DNA of 64,000 nucleotides, taken from assembly GCA_044425575.1 (NCBI GenBank), contig JAWXVE010000001.1, forward strand, positions 1 through 64,000, written 5' to 3'. The notes under the pieces are model-generated. The model had not been told where the DNA came from. It ran no database searches and saw only the letters and a program-made list of their open reading frames with translations. The DNA is from JAWXVE01 sp044425575. GTDB taxonomy: Bacteria > Bacillota > Clostridia > Lachnospirales > Lachnospiraceae. Positions 43,951-53,216 of the stretch are shown here, one piece after another. Both the position numbers and the translations under genes were made by a program. Numbering within the stretch: the stretch's first letter is position 1; each line of letters begins with the position of its first letter.

Positions 43951-45702
43951 ATGATACTTAGTATATTTAAAAGACTACTTTCATTATTTAGTAAAAAGCA
44001 AAAAGGTACAATTGTGGTACTCATTCTGATGATTTTTATAAGTGGATTACTTGAAACCGTAGGTGTTTCCTTAATCTTGCCACTTTTAACAGCCATTTTA
44101 GATAAAGATGCCTTTGCTCAAACAGAGTATGTGGTACGTGCCATGGAGTTGCTTCACATTCAAGAGGTAGATACGTTTATCTTATGCTTAATTGGCTTGC
44201 TTATTGGGATTTATATTATTAAGAATGTATATCTGGTCTTTTGTGCATATGTACAAGCAAAATTCGTCAGTCGCAACAAAAGTCGGGCTATGAAGAATTT
44301 ATTATCTCAATATTTGCATCGCCCTTATGAATATTATTTTCACGCAGATTCTGCAACGATTTTACGAACCATCTACAGTGATATGGAAAATGTATTCAAT
44401 ATGGTACTGCTTAGCTTTAACTTTATAGCAGAGGCAGTTGTATGTGCATCTTTATGTTTGGTATTACTCATTATGGATATTAGGATGTGTCTATTAATGG
44501 TTGTTCTACTAAGCGGAACAACAATCCTTGTAGTTAAGAATATTAAGCCTAGATTAAATCAAGTGGGGCAACGCTCCATGGATAAATTGGCAAGGATTTA
44601 TAAGGAAATCTTGCGTGCCATTGAAGGGGTAAAAGATATTAAAGTATTTCACAAAGAACAATTTTTCCTAGATGGATTTACGGATACAACCAGTCAATAT
44701 GCCAAATACCAAATTAAAAATAATGTGCTGTCCATTATTCCAAGGCAATTAATTGAAACAGTAGCAATTGTAGGTATTTTAGCCTATGTAGCATTTAGCC
44801 TCATTACAGGAGTAGATACTGCGGTTCTTATGGGATTAGTGGGAGCATTTAGTGTGGCAGCCATGCGATTACTACCTAGTGTAAACCGTTTGAATACTCA
44901 TTTAGCCAACCTTTCTTTCTTTGAAGCATCCCTGCAAAATGTATGTGGGCATATTAATATGGAGGAAGTAAGACATCAGGAATTCCTTGAAGTAGAAGCA
45001 GAACATACACAAGAAGAACCTGACATTGCCATTGAGCATGCCATTACCCTCACCAATATTACGTATCGCTATCCCCAAACGGAAACCTATATCTTCCGGA
45101 ATGCCGATATGATTATTCCAAAAGGAAAGTCAGTTGGAGTAGTAGGGAGTTCAGGAAGCGGAAAGACTACGATTATTGATATTTTGTTAGGACTCTTAGA
45201 CGTAGAAGAGGGAGTGGTAGAAAGCGATGGAGTTCCCATTAAAACATCTTATGCAAAGTGGCTTTCTAATATTGGCTATATTCCTCAATCCATTTATATG
45301 TTAGATGGTACCATTTGCCAAAATATCGCCTTTGGGGTAGAACCAGAAGCTGTTTCTATAGAGCGGGTGTGGCAAGTATTAGGAGATGCTCAGATTAAGG
45401 AATTCGTAGAAAGTTTGCCAAACGGACTAGATGAGGAGATTAGCGAGCGAGGTATAAGGTTGTCTGGTGGACAGAGACAGCGACTTGGCATTGCAAGAGC
45501 CCTCTATCATAATCCGGAATTGCTGGTATTTGATGAGGCAACTTCTGCATTAGACAATGAAACAGAGCGAGCATTAATGGAGGCAATCGAAAGTTTACAA
45601 GGACAGAAGACCATGGTGATTATTGCTCATCGATTGAAAACAATTGAGAATTGTGATATGATTTACGAAGTCAAAGAGGAAAAGATCACACGGACAAAAT
45701 AA
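43951..45702 (+). CDS. PglK-like ABC flippase for lipid-linked oligosaccharide (copy 2)
   Basis: The 583-residue half-transporter has about six helices to residue ~320. The ATPase has Walker A GSSGSGKTT near 399, signature LSGGQRQR near 504, Walker B LLVFDEATSAL near 522 and IIAHRLKTI near 561. The opening FSKKQKGTIVVLILMIFISG and ETVGVSLILPLL match PglK. It starts 11 bases after the amidotransferase, with AAAGGAGC upstream. The Wzy-like gene at 45721 and the third PGT at 48609 follow, so it probably serves that assembly set. It differs enough from the copies at 10985 and 56487 that recent tandem duplication is unlikely. Confidence 0.86.
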   Translation: MILSIFKRLLSLFSKKQKGTIVVLILMIFISGLLETVGVSLILPLLTAILDKDAFAQTEYVVRAMELLHIQEVDTFILCLIGLLIGIYIIKNVYLVFCAYVQAKFVSRNKSRAMKNLLSQYLHRPYEYYFHADSATILRTIYSDMENVFNMVLLSFNFIAEAVVCASLCLVLLIMDIRMCLLMVVLLSGTTILVVKNIKPRLNQVGQRSMDKLARIYKEILRAIEGVKDIKVFHKEQFFLDGFTDTTSQYAKYQIKNNVLSIIPRQLIETVAIVGILAYVAFSLITGVDTAVLMGLVGAFSVAAMRLLPSVNRLNTHLANLSFFEASLQNVCGHINMEEVRHQEFLEVEAEHTQEEPDIAIEHAITLTNITYRYPQTETYIFRNADMIIPKGKSVGVVGSSGSGKTTIIDILLGLLDVEEGVVESDGVPIKTSYAKWLSNIGYIPQSIYMLDGTICQNIAFGVEPEAVSIERVWQVLGDAQIKEFVESLPNGLDEEISERGIRLSGGQRQRLGIARALYHNPELLVFDEATSALDNETERALMEAIESLQGQKTMVIIAHRLKTIENCDMIYEVKEEKITRTK

Positions 45703-45720
45703 AGCGTATGGGAGAATGAA

Positions 45721-46848
45721 ATGCAACTCATTAAGGGGAAAGAGCAATTCGCACAGATTTGTTTTTATATAGGGATTACTCTGGAATTAATCGTTATGGC
45801 AGCGGCACAGACATGGATTGTTTTGCCCTATGCCTCTCGTTTTCAACACCTTGCTTTTGTCTTCTTTGGTCTTAAAATTCTAGGAACGTACTATACGAAG
45901 ATTGAATGGATTGCAATTCTCTTGTTTGGAATGCTAGGTGGAGTATCTTACCTTGCAATAGGAGATGAGAAGGCAATCTGTGTCATTATAATGATACTTG
46001 CCTCTAAGCAAATAAAAGTACGAGTGGTGGCGAAGTATATATTTTGGTTTATGATGGTGACATGTGTTTTCATTATTTTTATGGCACTATTTGGCGTGGG
46101 GCAACCTCTTTTAGATACGAGAAGCTATGGAAGAGGCTCCATTGAATCAAGATGGGGATTTGGACTAGGTCATGCTAATAATATGCATGGAATGGCATGG
46201 TATTTAATAACATTATTGATATGGGTGTATCATGATGTGCTTAAGAAGAAACATTACGTATATCTTACCATATTTAATAGTATGCTATTTGTAGCAACTG
46301 CATCAAGAACTGGATTTTTATTAACCCAAGCAATGATTATAGGAGGATGGCTCTTATGTTGCAATGTTAAGTGGATTCAACAAAAGTATGTGCATATCAT
46401 TTCTTATCTGTGTGTAATAGGCTTAACAAGCTTAACCATTCTAGCAGGACTATATGGGACTGTTAGTAATCCTATTATGGCATTTTTCAACACAGTCTTA
46501 TCAGGACGGTTAGAGTATTTTCGATGGTATGCAGGTATGGAAACGTGGAAAATTCTCTATGCCCAAGGAACAACAGGGTTAATTGATAATGGCATTGCTA
46601 AGTTATTTGCTTCCCATGGATACTTGGTAACAAGTGTTTATTTGCTTCTAACGTTGTGTTTTATTGCATATACCAAGAAGAAGGATGCGAAGTATTACAT
46701 GCTCTTGTTATTTGCACTAATGACGAACTTCTGTTATGGATTCATGGAAGCAACTTTTACCTTTAATGGGTATTTATTAATCAATCTATTTTATGTGGTA
46801 TTAATCAATGAGTGGCATCATTTGCTACCACAAAAGGAAAAGAGTTAA
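45721..46848 (+). CDS. Wzy-like O-antigen/capsule polymerase
   Basis: The 375-residue protein is nearly all hydrophobic, with about ten to eleven membrane helices. It has RWGFGLGHANNMHGMAWYL near residue 148, VATASRTGFLLTQAM near 192 and GRLEYFRWYAGMETW near 260. The GxGHxNxxH word, ASRTG and a late GR...W are features of Wzy and O-antigen ligase superfamily proteins from Firmicutes capsules. It would link repeat units carried on undecaprenyl diphosphate at the outer face. It follows the second ABC flippase by 18 bases and precedes a DUF6020-like gene and a PGT. It is the third polymerase-like gene, after 5524 and 23055. Confidence 0.78.
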   Translation: MQLIKGKEQFAQICFYIGITLELIVMAAAQTWIVLPYASRFQHLAFVFFGLKILGTYYTKIEWIAILLFGMLGGVSYLAIGDEKAICVIIMILASKQIKVRVVAKYIFWFMMVTCVFIIFMALFGVGQPLLDTRSYGRGSIESRWGFGLGHANNMHGMAWYLITLLIWVYHDVLKKKHYVYLTIFNSMLFVATASRTGFLLTQAMIIGGWLLCCNVKWIQQKYVHIISYLCVIGLTSLTILAGLYGTVSNPIMAFFNTVLSGRLEYFRWYAGMETWKILYAQGTTGLIDNGIAKLFASHGYLVTSVYLLLTLCFIAYTKKKDAKYYMLLLFALMTNFCYGFMEATFTFNGYLLINLFYVVLINEWHHLLPQKEKS

Positions 46849-46849
46849 G

Positions 46850-48619
46850 ATGAAAGAAATCATAGAGGTAAGTAAGAAGATTAGCTATGGCATATTGGCA
46901 TGGGGAGCTGCAATTGCAATTGTAGCTGTTTCAGGTATTTCCATTACCAAGATTAATATGTTAGTGCCTATTATAATGGTATCATTTCTATTTGTAATCG
47001 CTTATTTTCGGAAGCATTGTAATACCCGAGATATAAGGTATGGATTTGGGTTTTCGGTACCATTTGCACTTAGCCTTGTATTAGGTAGTAATATAGACAT
47101 GGAAAGTATTGAGAAGACGTTTGAATGGAATATTCCTTTGAATCTTCTCTATTTTACTTTACTCACAGGAATGGGAATGATTGTGATAGCAAGCTTCCTT
47201 GTATTCTTAGGCAAGTTGAATATTAGGTGGCGGCAATTTATGGGGAGTCCACGTAGGTGGGGAGGGATTACCGTTGCCCTGTGTATCATTGCATGGCTTC
47301 CTTATTACTTCACTTATTTTCCAGGGATTATCTCTAACGATGCCATTTCTATGATTGGCCAAGGAATGGGATTCGAAGCACTGAATAATCATCATCCAGT
47401 ATTATTTACATTATTCATGAAGTGCGTTTTAATGATTAGTACACAGTTTACTACCTTAAATGGTGCAGTAGGATTATTTTGTACCGTTCATATGATCGTA
47501 TTTGCCCTAGTTCTTGGATATGTGGTGCAGTGGCTAGCGAGAAAAGGTGCCAGCAGAGAGTTAGTAGTGTTGACCATTCTATATTTTGCATGTAATCCAG
47601 CAATTGCATTGTATAGTGTATATATTACCAAGGATATTTTCTTTAGCAGTGCACTACTCTTGTTCGTCTTATACATTCATGATGTAGTACAAAGTAAAGG
47701 CGCAGAGTTAAGAAACCGTGGAAGATTCCTTCCATTCATACTAATCTGTTTGGCAGTGATATTCTTACGTAATAACGGAATCTATATTGTAGTTGGAACA
47801 CTCATCCTTCTAATGTTAGTATACCAAACAGAATGGAAACGCCTGGGGGTAACCTTGGGTATTTCGCTTATTGTGGCCTTGATGGTCAATGGTCCTATTT
47901 ATACAGCACTGAACATTGCACCATCTTCTTTTGCAGAGTCCATGTCTATTCCTCTTCAACAAGTAGGGCAAGTAATTGTAGAGGAAGGAGACATGGGAGA
48001 ATGGGAAGAAGAGTATCTTAGTAATCTGCTCCCATTTGATCAGGTAAAAGAAGTGTATACACCAGGGTATACAGATCCTTATAAGTTTCATGAAGACTTT
48101 AATAATGAGTACTTAAATGAAACAAAGGGAGAATTCCTACAAGTTTGGGCATCTTTGTTGCCAAGTCACTTTGCTACGTATGTGGAGGCCTATCTCATGC
48201 AAACAGCAGGATACTGGCATATTGGGCAAACAACATCGTTGTCTACCTATGGAGTAGATGCCAATACGTTAGGATTAGAACAGGTGAATGGAATTGAACA
48301 AATCACTGGAATTTCCTTAGAACCAATTATAGAAAAACTCATTCTTGCAGTACGTAAGGCACCAGTTTTATGTCTGGTAACCAATATGGCAGGTATGATG
48401 TTTTTATTCTTATTCACAGTTATTTACGCAGGATATAATAAGCAATTAACAAGGGTAATTAGTCAGGTACCGATTTGGATTTTGTGGGCAACTGTTTTAG
48501 TGGCAACGCCTGCTTATTGTTTGTACCGATACCTTTTTGTGCTATCCATTGCATTGCCATATATGATATACTTATTACAATTGTTAAGCAGTAAGGGGAA
48601 AGAAATAAATGGGAAATAG
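46850..48619 (+). CDS. DUF6020-like polytopic membrane protein
   Basis: The 589-residue protein has about twelve to thirteen membrane helices. The conserved-looking outer loop WLPYYFTYFPGIISNDAISM near residue 150, followed by LNNHHPVLFTLFMKCVL near residue 180, is the mark of the DUF6020 family. That family occurs in Firmicutes surface glycan loci and has a GT-C-like layout, the Asp after the first helices being the presumed catalytic residue. A second helix pair carries YSVYITKDIFFSSALLLF near residue 265. ATG 46850, with AAAGGAAAAGAG upstream, is preferred over the frame from 46808, which overlaps the polymerase gene. It probably adds a sugar outside the membrane; no member of known function is recalled. 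Confidence 0.7.
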   Translation: MKEIIEVSKKISYGILAWGAAIAIVAVSGISITKINMLVPIIMVSFLFVIAYFRKHCNTRDIRYGFGFSVPFALSLVLGSNIDMESIEKTFEWNIPLNLLYFTLLTGMGMIVIASFLVFLGKLNIRWRQFMGSPRRWGGITVALCIIAWLPYYFTYFPGIISNDAISMIGQGMGFEALNNHHPVLFTLFMKCVLMISTQFTTLNGAVGLFCTVHMIVFALVLGYVVQWLARKGASRELVVLTILYFACNPAIALYSVYITKDIFFSSALLLFVLYIHDVVQSKGAELRNRGRFLPFILICLAVIFLRNNGIYIVVGTLILLMLVYQTEWKRLGVTLGISLIVALMVNGPIYTALNIAPSSFAESMSIPLQQVGQVIVEEGDMGEWEEEYLSNLLPFDQVKEVYTPGYTDPYKFHEDFNNEYLNETKGEFLQVWASLLPSHFATYVEAYLMQTAGYWHIGQTTSLSTYGVDANTLGLEQVNGIEQITGISLEPIIEKLILAVRKAPVLCLVTNMAGMMFLFLFTVIYAGYNKQLTRVISQVPIWILWATVLVATPAYCLYRYLFVLSIALPYMIYLLQLLSSKGKEINGK

Positions 48620-50036
48620 ACAGTCCAAAGCCAACGTGTTGGAATTATATGTGTTGCAAATTGTAGATATTATTACAATTATATTTTCTTATGGAGTTGC
48701 ATCGTATTTGCGCTATGGTACTCTACGTAGTGAATATGAAATGGAACTTTATAATGAGACATTACTCTTTTTAATTATATTTTCAATTGTATATACCGTG
48801 ATGACCAATTATAGCCAAGATTTTATGAAACGTGGCTATATGATTGAATTAGTGTCTAGTACGAAATACCATGGGATTATGTTAGTTGCCATAGGTACTT
48901 ATCTCTTTCTAACCAAGAATGCAGACCCATATTCACGTCTCTTTCTAGCATATTTCTTTGTTTGTAATTATTTATTATCCATTATAACCCATGATGGGTT
49001 GAAGTTTGCATTTCGTAAGTATTATAGCGATTCTAAGATTAAGCAGAAGACCGTGATTATTACCACTCAAGAAAGCATTCAGTACGTAATGAAGCAGATG
49101 AGTAAAAATATGGACTATATGCATGAAATTGTAGGAATTGTCATCTGGGATGCACAAGAAGCAGTTGATGTAGATTCCGTTGAAGGAGTGCAAGTAGTTG
49201 GCGCTAATAAAGATTATCTAAAAGTAATGACCCATATGGTCATTGATGAAGTATTTATCTATTTGCCAAAGGAAGAGAAGGAAATTCTCACTAAATTAGT
49301 ACGAAACCTAGAATCAATGGGAGTAATCTGCCATTATGCCATTGACGTGGCTAATATTGATAGTAAAGCAAGGGTAGTAGAATCGGTAGGTGGTTTTACT
49401 GTTATTAGTTATTCTATGGCAGAATTAGATTACCATAAGAGAATGGTAAAACGATGTATGGATATTCTTGCAGGGCTCATAGGAACAATACTTGTGATGC
49501 TAATGTTCCCAATATTAGCAATTATCATTCGTGTAGAATCCAAGGGACCTATCTTATTTAGGCAAAATAGAGTTGGAAAAAACGGTAGAATTTTCTCTAT
49601 ATACAAATTTCGTTCCATGTACATAGACGCTGAAGAGCGTAAGCAAGAATTAATGGATCAAAATCAAGTGAAAGGACTTATGTTCAAATTAGAGGATGAC
49701 CCACGTATTACAAAAGTGGGAAAGTTTATTCGCAAAACAAGCTTAGACGAATTTCCTCAATTTATCAATATTCTAAAAGGTGATATGAGCCTTGTGGGAA
49801 CAAGACCACCAACAGTAGATGAATATGAAGAATATAATTACTATTATAAGAGAAGACTTAGTATGACACCAGGTCTCACAGGGCTATGGCAGGTAAGCGG
49901 TAGGAGTGAGATTACTGATTTTGATGATGTGGTGAAATACGACCTAGAATACATTGATAATTGGTCCCTTACATTAGATATGAAGATTGTATTGAAAACG
50001 TTTGGTGTAGTATTATTTGCTAAGGGATCCAAGTAA
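48609..50036 (+). CDS. Polyprenyl-phosphate sugar-1-phosphate transferase (third PGT)
   Basis: The 475-residue protein has four N-terminal helices, a middle soluble segment (about residues 140-275) and a C-terminal bacterial sugar transferase domain. That domain has a membrane helix near 290, SIYKFRSMYIDAEERK near 330, KTSLDEFPQFINILKGDMS near 376 and TPGLTGLWQVSGRSEI near 418. The GLWQVSGRS word is typical of the CpsE/WcaJ class, usually adding glucose- or galactose-1-phosphate. It overlaps the preceding gene by 11 bases and is the last gene before the repeated hairpin element. A PGT at the 3' end of a polymerase and flippase group is an unusual order. Confidence 0.9.
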   Translation: MGNRQSKANVLELYVLQIVDIITIIFSYGVASYLRYGTLRSEYEMELYNETLLFLIIFSIVYTVMTNYSQDFMKRGYMIELVSSTKYHGIMLVAIGTYLFLTKNADPYSRLFLAYFFVCNYLLSIITHDGLKFAFRKYYSDSKIKQKTVIITTQESIQYVMKQMSKNMDYMHEIVGIVIWDAQEAVDVDSVEGVQVVGANKDYLKVMTHMVIDEVFIYLPKEEKEILTKLVRNLESMGVICHYAIDVANIDSKARVVESVGGFTVISYSMAELDYHKRMVKRCMDILAGLIGTILVMLMFPILAIIIRVESKGPILFRQNRVGKNGRIFSIYKFRSMYIDAEERKQELMDQNQVKGLMFKLEDDPRITKVGKFIRKTSLDEFPQFINILKGDMSLVGTRPPTVDEYEEYNYYYKRRLSMTPGLTGLWQVSGRSEITDFDDVVKYDLEYIDNWSLTLDMKIVLKTFGVVLFAKGSK

Positions 50037-50040
50037 AGAA

Positions 50041-50134
50041 TAGTGTGAAAAATAAAATTTTTCACACGGCAATTTGAACCTTACGATCCAAAGTTACCAG
50101 ACATTGAGAAACGTATGGTTATTAGTGTGAAAAT
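50041..50134 (+). repeat. Dispersed hairpin element, copy 2
   Basis: An 11-bp perfect stem (GTGTGAAAAAT / ATTTTTCACAC, 50043-50067, 3-base loop) is followed by GGCAATTTG, ATCCAAAGTT and GTATGGTTATTA, in the same order as at 13767-13845. The unit then begins again (TAGTGTGAAAA at 50123), which gives an 82-bp period. It lies directly after the third PGT and before the mntA/hepT pair, and supplies the upstream region of mntA. Confidence 0.78.
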
Positions 50135-50144
50135 GGAGATTATT

Positions 50145-50477
50145 ATGGATATTAAGGATGACATTTATGTAGAATTAGTTGAAGAAATATTGAAAATCAT
50201 TCCCAAACAAGTGGTGCGAATTGTTCTATATGGATCTCAAGCGAAAGGGTTAAATACGAATGAATCCGACGTGGATATTGCACTTTTATTGAATGAAGTA
50301 CTTGACAGAAACAAGGAAGATCAATTGTCGGAAGTAGTTGTCACTATGAATTTAAAATATGACAAAGTATTTTCAGTTATTGATATTGATTATAATATGT
50401 ATTTGACATGGAAAGAAGTTAGTCCATTTTATCGTAATGTAAAAGAAGAAGGAATTATCTTATGGGAAATAGCGTAG
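50145..50477 (+). CDS. mntA: MntA-type nucleotidyltransferase antitoxin
   Basis: The 110-residue protein has the minimal nucleotidyltransferase motif GSX10DXD: LYGSQAKGLNTNESDVDIAL near residue 30, with the two Asp that bind metal. MntA proteins block their HEPN toxin partner by adding AMP to it. ATG 50145 has GGAG 8 bases upstream. Longer frames from 50115 and 50133 would start inside the repeat element. The end overlaps the hepT start by 16 bases, as in a typical two-gene toxin-antitoxin pair. It is out of place among glycan genes and sits beside the dispersed hairpin element, suggesting insertion as a unit. Confidence 0.87.
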   Translation: MDIKDDIYVELVEEILKIIPKQVVRIVLYGSQAKGLNTNESDVDIALLLNEVLDRNKEDQLSEVVVTMNLKYDKVFSVIDIDYNMYLTWKEVSPFYRNVKEEGIILWEIA

Positions 50478-50866
50478 AGAGTTTATCACAATATAGACTT
50501 GAAATGGCAATGGAGAATTTGGAAGCGGCTAGAGTGCTGTTAAAGGATAATCAGTATAAGTCATCGATAAATCGCTCATATTATGCGATTTTTCACGCGC
50601 TTCGTGCAGTGACGGTATTAGAGAATTTTGACTCAAGTAAGCATTCTGGAATTATAGCATTTTTTAATCGTCATTATGTAAAAGAGGGGATTTTTGGTAA
50701 AGAATTGTCGAAAATTATTGATTCATCGTATCGTTTAAGAGAGAAAGCAGATTATCAAGATTTTGTAATTGTGTCAAAAGAACAAGCAGAAGAACAATTA
50801 AATAAAGCAAAGATTGTGTTAGAACTGATTGGAGAATATTTACGTATGAAGTGGACAGAAGTATGA
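50462..50866 (+). CDS. hepT: HEPN-domain HepT-like toxin
   Basis: The 134-residue all-helical protein has the HEPN pattern: LEMAMENLEAARVLLKDNQ near residue 13, then INRSYYAIFHALRAV near 36, where RSYYAIFH fits the R-x4-6-H RNase motif. YQDFVIVSKEQAEEQLNKAK near 99 is the usual late helix. HepT toxins cut RNA, and the MntA partner keeps them inactive by AMPylation. AAGGA precedes ATG 50462. The stop overlaps the start of the next GT4 gene (ATGA, 50863-50866), so the pair appears to be translationally coupled to the glycan operon. Whether it is toxic here, or now regulates the locus, cannot be read from sequence. Confidence 0.85.
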   Translation: MGNSVESLSQYRLEMAMENLEAARVLLKDNQYKSSINRSYYAIFHALRAVTVLENFDSSKHSGIIAFFNRHYVKEGIFGKELSKIIDSSYRLREKADYQDFVIVSKEQAEEQLNKAKIVLELIGEYLRMKWTEV

Positions 50867-51990
50867 AAATTGCAATGATTGGGCATAAGAGAATTCCCTC
50901 TAGAGAAGGTGGCGTAGAGATTGTAGTAGAAGAACTTGCAACAAGAATGGTTGAACTTGGCCATGAAGTAACTGTCTATAATCGCAAAGGAAGTCATGTG
51001 TCAGGGAAAGAGTACGAACAACATAATAAGGATGCAAAGAGCGGAAAGAAGTATAAGGGAATCCGTATTGTTAACGTGCCTACATTTCAATCAAGTCAGT
51101 TAAATGCTATTATTTACGCAGTGCTAGCTACCATTCATGCAATTTGTAGTAAGTATGATGCGATTCACATTCATGCAGAAGGGCCAGCTATTATGTGTGG
51201 TCTTACTCGATTATTTAGAAAGCGTACCATAGTAACCATTCATGGGCTAGATTGGCAGAGAGCCAAGTGGGGTGGATTCGCTACGAAGATGCTCCTATGG
51301 GGAGAACGAACTGCATCAAAGTATGCAGATGAAATCATAGTATTATCTGAGAATGTACAGCAATATTTTAAAGACACCTATGGAAGAGAAACCACGTATG
51401 TGCCAAATGGAATTACCATACCAGAGAATCGAGAAGCTGACCTAATCGAGAAAGCATACAGCTTAGAGAAAGATTCCTACTTGTTGTTTTTAGCAAGAAT
51501 TGTACCTGAAAAAGGACTTCATTATCTAATAGAATCATATGGTCAGATACACACGGATAAAAAGCTTGTGATTGCAGGTGGAAGTAGTCATACAGACGAT
51601 TACTTTGAACAAATACAAGAGATGGCTAGGCAAGATGAACGGATTATCATGACAGGATTTATTATGGGACAAGCATTGGAAGAATTATACAGTAACGCCT
51701 ATGTCTATGTGCTTCCTAGCGATGTGGAAGGAATGCCACTAAGCTTGTTAGAAGCAATGAGTTATGGGAATTGCGTGCTAGTAAGTGATATTTCGGAATG
51801 CAGGGAAGTAGTAGGAGAAAATGGCTATTACTTTGCAAAAGGAAATGTACTATCATTAAAGGCAGAATTAGAACAGCTACTAGCTAATGAAGATAAAGTG
51901 AGAACGATACGCGGGGGAGTAGCGGATGAAGTAGCGAAACGGTTTAACTGGGATGAGATTGTGGAGGAGACGTTGAGGTTGTATTTATGA
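50863..51990 (+). CDS. GT4 glycosyltransferase (DUF1972/rhamnosyltransferase-like)
   Basis: The 375-residue enzyme opens KIAMIGHKRIPSREGGVEIV, the word found in Firmicutes capsule GTs annotated as rhamnosyl- or glucosyltransferases (Cps2F, DUF1972 N-terminal domain). IHIHAEGPAIMCGL near residue 103 and VTIHGLDWQRAKWGGFATK near 126 follow. The donor domain has LFLARIVPEKGLHYLIESYG near 208 and LPSDVEGMPLSLLEAMSYGN near 284 (EX7E). It starts at ATG 50863, overlapping the hepT stop, and its own stop overlaps the next gene (ATGA, 51987-51990). Transferring L-rhamnose is common in this subgroup, but no rml genes are visible in the window. Confidence 0.87.
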   Translation: MKIAMIGHKRIPSREGGVEIVVEELATRMVELGHEVTVYNRKGSHVSGKEYEQHNKDAKSGKKYKGIRIVNVPTFQSSQLNAIIYAVLATIHAICSKYDAIHIHAEGPAIMCGLTRLFRKRTIVTIHGLDWQRAKWGGFATKMLLWGERTASKYADEIIVLSENVQQYFKDTYGRETTYVPNGITIPENREADLIEKAYSLEKDSYLLFLARIVPEKGLHYLIESYGQIHTDKKLVIAGGSSHTDDYFEQIQEMARQDERIIMTGFIMGQALEELYSNAYVYVLPSDVEGMPLSLLEAMSYGNCVLVSDISECREVVGENGYYFAKGNVLSLKAELEQLLANEDKVRTIRGGVADEVAKRFNWDEIVEETLRLYL

Positions 51991-53216
51991 AAATATTAAT
52001 GGTTAATAAATTTCTCCATGCCAATGGAGGATCTGAAACGTATACCTTTCAACTTGGAGGTTATTTAAACGAACATGGACACGAAGTTCAGTACTTTGGA
52101 ATGGACCATCCTCATCGTGTGGTTGGCAATGAATGGGATATCTATACGAATAATATGGACTTTCACACCAGTAAATTCCAGAAGCTCTTCTATCCATTTA
52201 AGATTCTTTATTCCTTAGAAGCGAAGAAGAAGATAAGAACAATTTTAGCAGAGTTTCATCCAGATGTGGTTCATGTAAATAACTTCAACTTTCAATTAAC
52301 GCCGTCTATTTTATACGCAGTGCGTGCATATGATAAGAAACATAGGAAAAAGACACGTATTGTGTTTACCGCCCACGATTCCCAACTAGTTTGTCCCAAT
52401 CATCTTATGTATAATCAACAACTACAATCTGTGTGCGTAAAGTGTATGGAACACACAGTTGGAGCATGTAGTAAGTATAAATGCATTCATGGATCAAGGT
52501 TAAAAAGTATATTAGGTACTCTAGAAGCACGACTTTATGGCAGATTACACACTTATCGTATGATTGATGCGATTATTAGTCCAAGTCAATTCTTAGCCAA
52601 TCGTTTAGCAACACACCCTGATTTAGCAGGACGAATTTATACTATGACGAATTTTTTGAACCAAGAAGAGTTGATTCCACCTAGTAAGGGAGTAAAAAGT
52701 GAGAGCCCATATGCCTTATATTTTGGTCGATATTCCAGTGAGAAAGGAATTGATTTCTTAACGAACATATGCCAAGAGTTGCCCCATGTTTCATTTCGAT
52801 TTGCAGGTTCTGGACCGCTAGAAGATAGGGTAGAGAAAGTGGCCAATATTACCAATGTTGGGTTTCAACAGGGAGAAGACCTTCATCAATTAATAGCAAA
52901 TGCACAATTTTCCCTATGCACTTCGTCTTGTTATGAAAATTGCCCTTACTCTGTGTTGGAATCCCAATATTTGGGAACACCTGTCATTGGAGTGAACCAA
53001 GGGGGAGTTTCAGAATTAATTCAAGAAGGGAAAACGGGACTCTTGTATGAACCTCAGAATGGACAAGAACTAAAAGACAAAATCAACGAGTTGTGGTACA
53101 ATAGTGAGAAATGTAAGGATATGCAACAAGCATGTACGGAGAAGTCATATGTATCATTAGAAACATATGTACGGAAACTGTTACAGAAATATGAAAGTGA
53201 GTGTATAGATGGGTAA
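51987..53216 (+). CDS. GT-B glycosyltransferase, family 4
   Basis: The 409-residue protein starts MKILMVNKFLHANGGSETYT, a GT4 opening with the GGSE acceptor loop. VVHVNNFNFQLTPSILYAV near residue 93 and VFTAHDSQLVCPNHLMYNQQ near 125 follow, then a short Cys-rich loop (residues 148-166: CVKCMEHT, GACSKYKC) often seen in this subfamily. The donor domain has ALYFGRYSSEKGIDFLTNIC near 243 and SCYENCPYSVLESQYLGTPV near 313 (EX7E). It is coupled at both ends: the start overlaps the previous stop, and 8 bases overlap the radical SAM gene. The donor is unknown. Confidence 0.85.
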   Translation: MKILMVNKFLHANGGSETYTFQLGGYLNEHGHEVQYFGMDHPHRVVGNEWDIYTNNMDFHTSKFQKLFYPFKILYSLEAKKKIRTILAEFHPDVVHVNNFNFQLTPSILYAVRAYDKKHRKKTRIVFTAHDSQLVCPNHLMYNQQLQSVCVKCMEHTVGACSKYKCIHGSRLKSILGTLEARLYGRLHTYRMIDAIISPSQFLANRLATHPDLAGRIYTMTNFLNQEELIPPSKGVKSESPYALYFGRYSSEKGIDFLTNICQELPHVSFRFAGSGPLEDRVEKVANITNVGFQQGEDLHQLIANAQFSLCTSSCYENCPYSVLESQYLGTPVIGVNQGGVSELIQEGKTGLLYEPQNGQELKDKINELWYNSEKCKDMQQACTEKSYVSLETYVRKLLQKYESECIDG

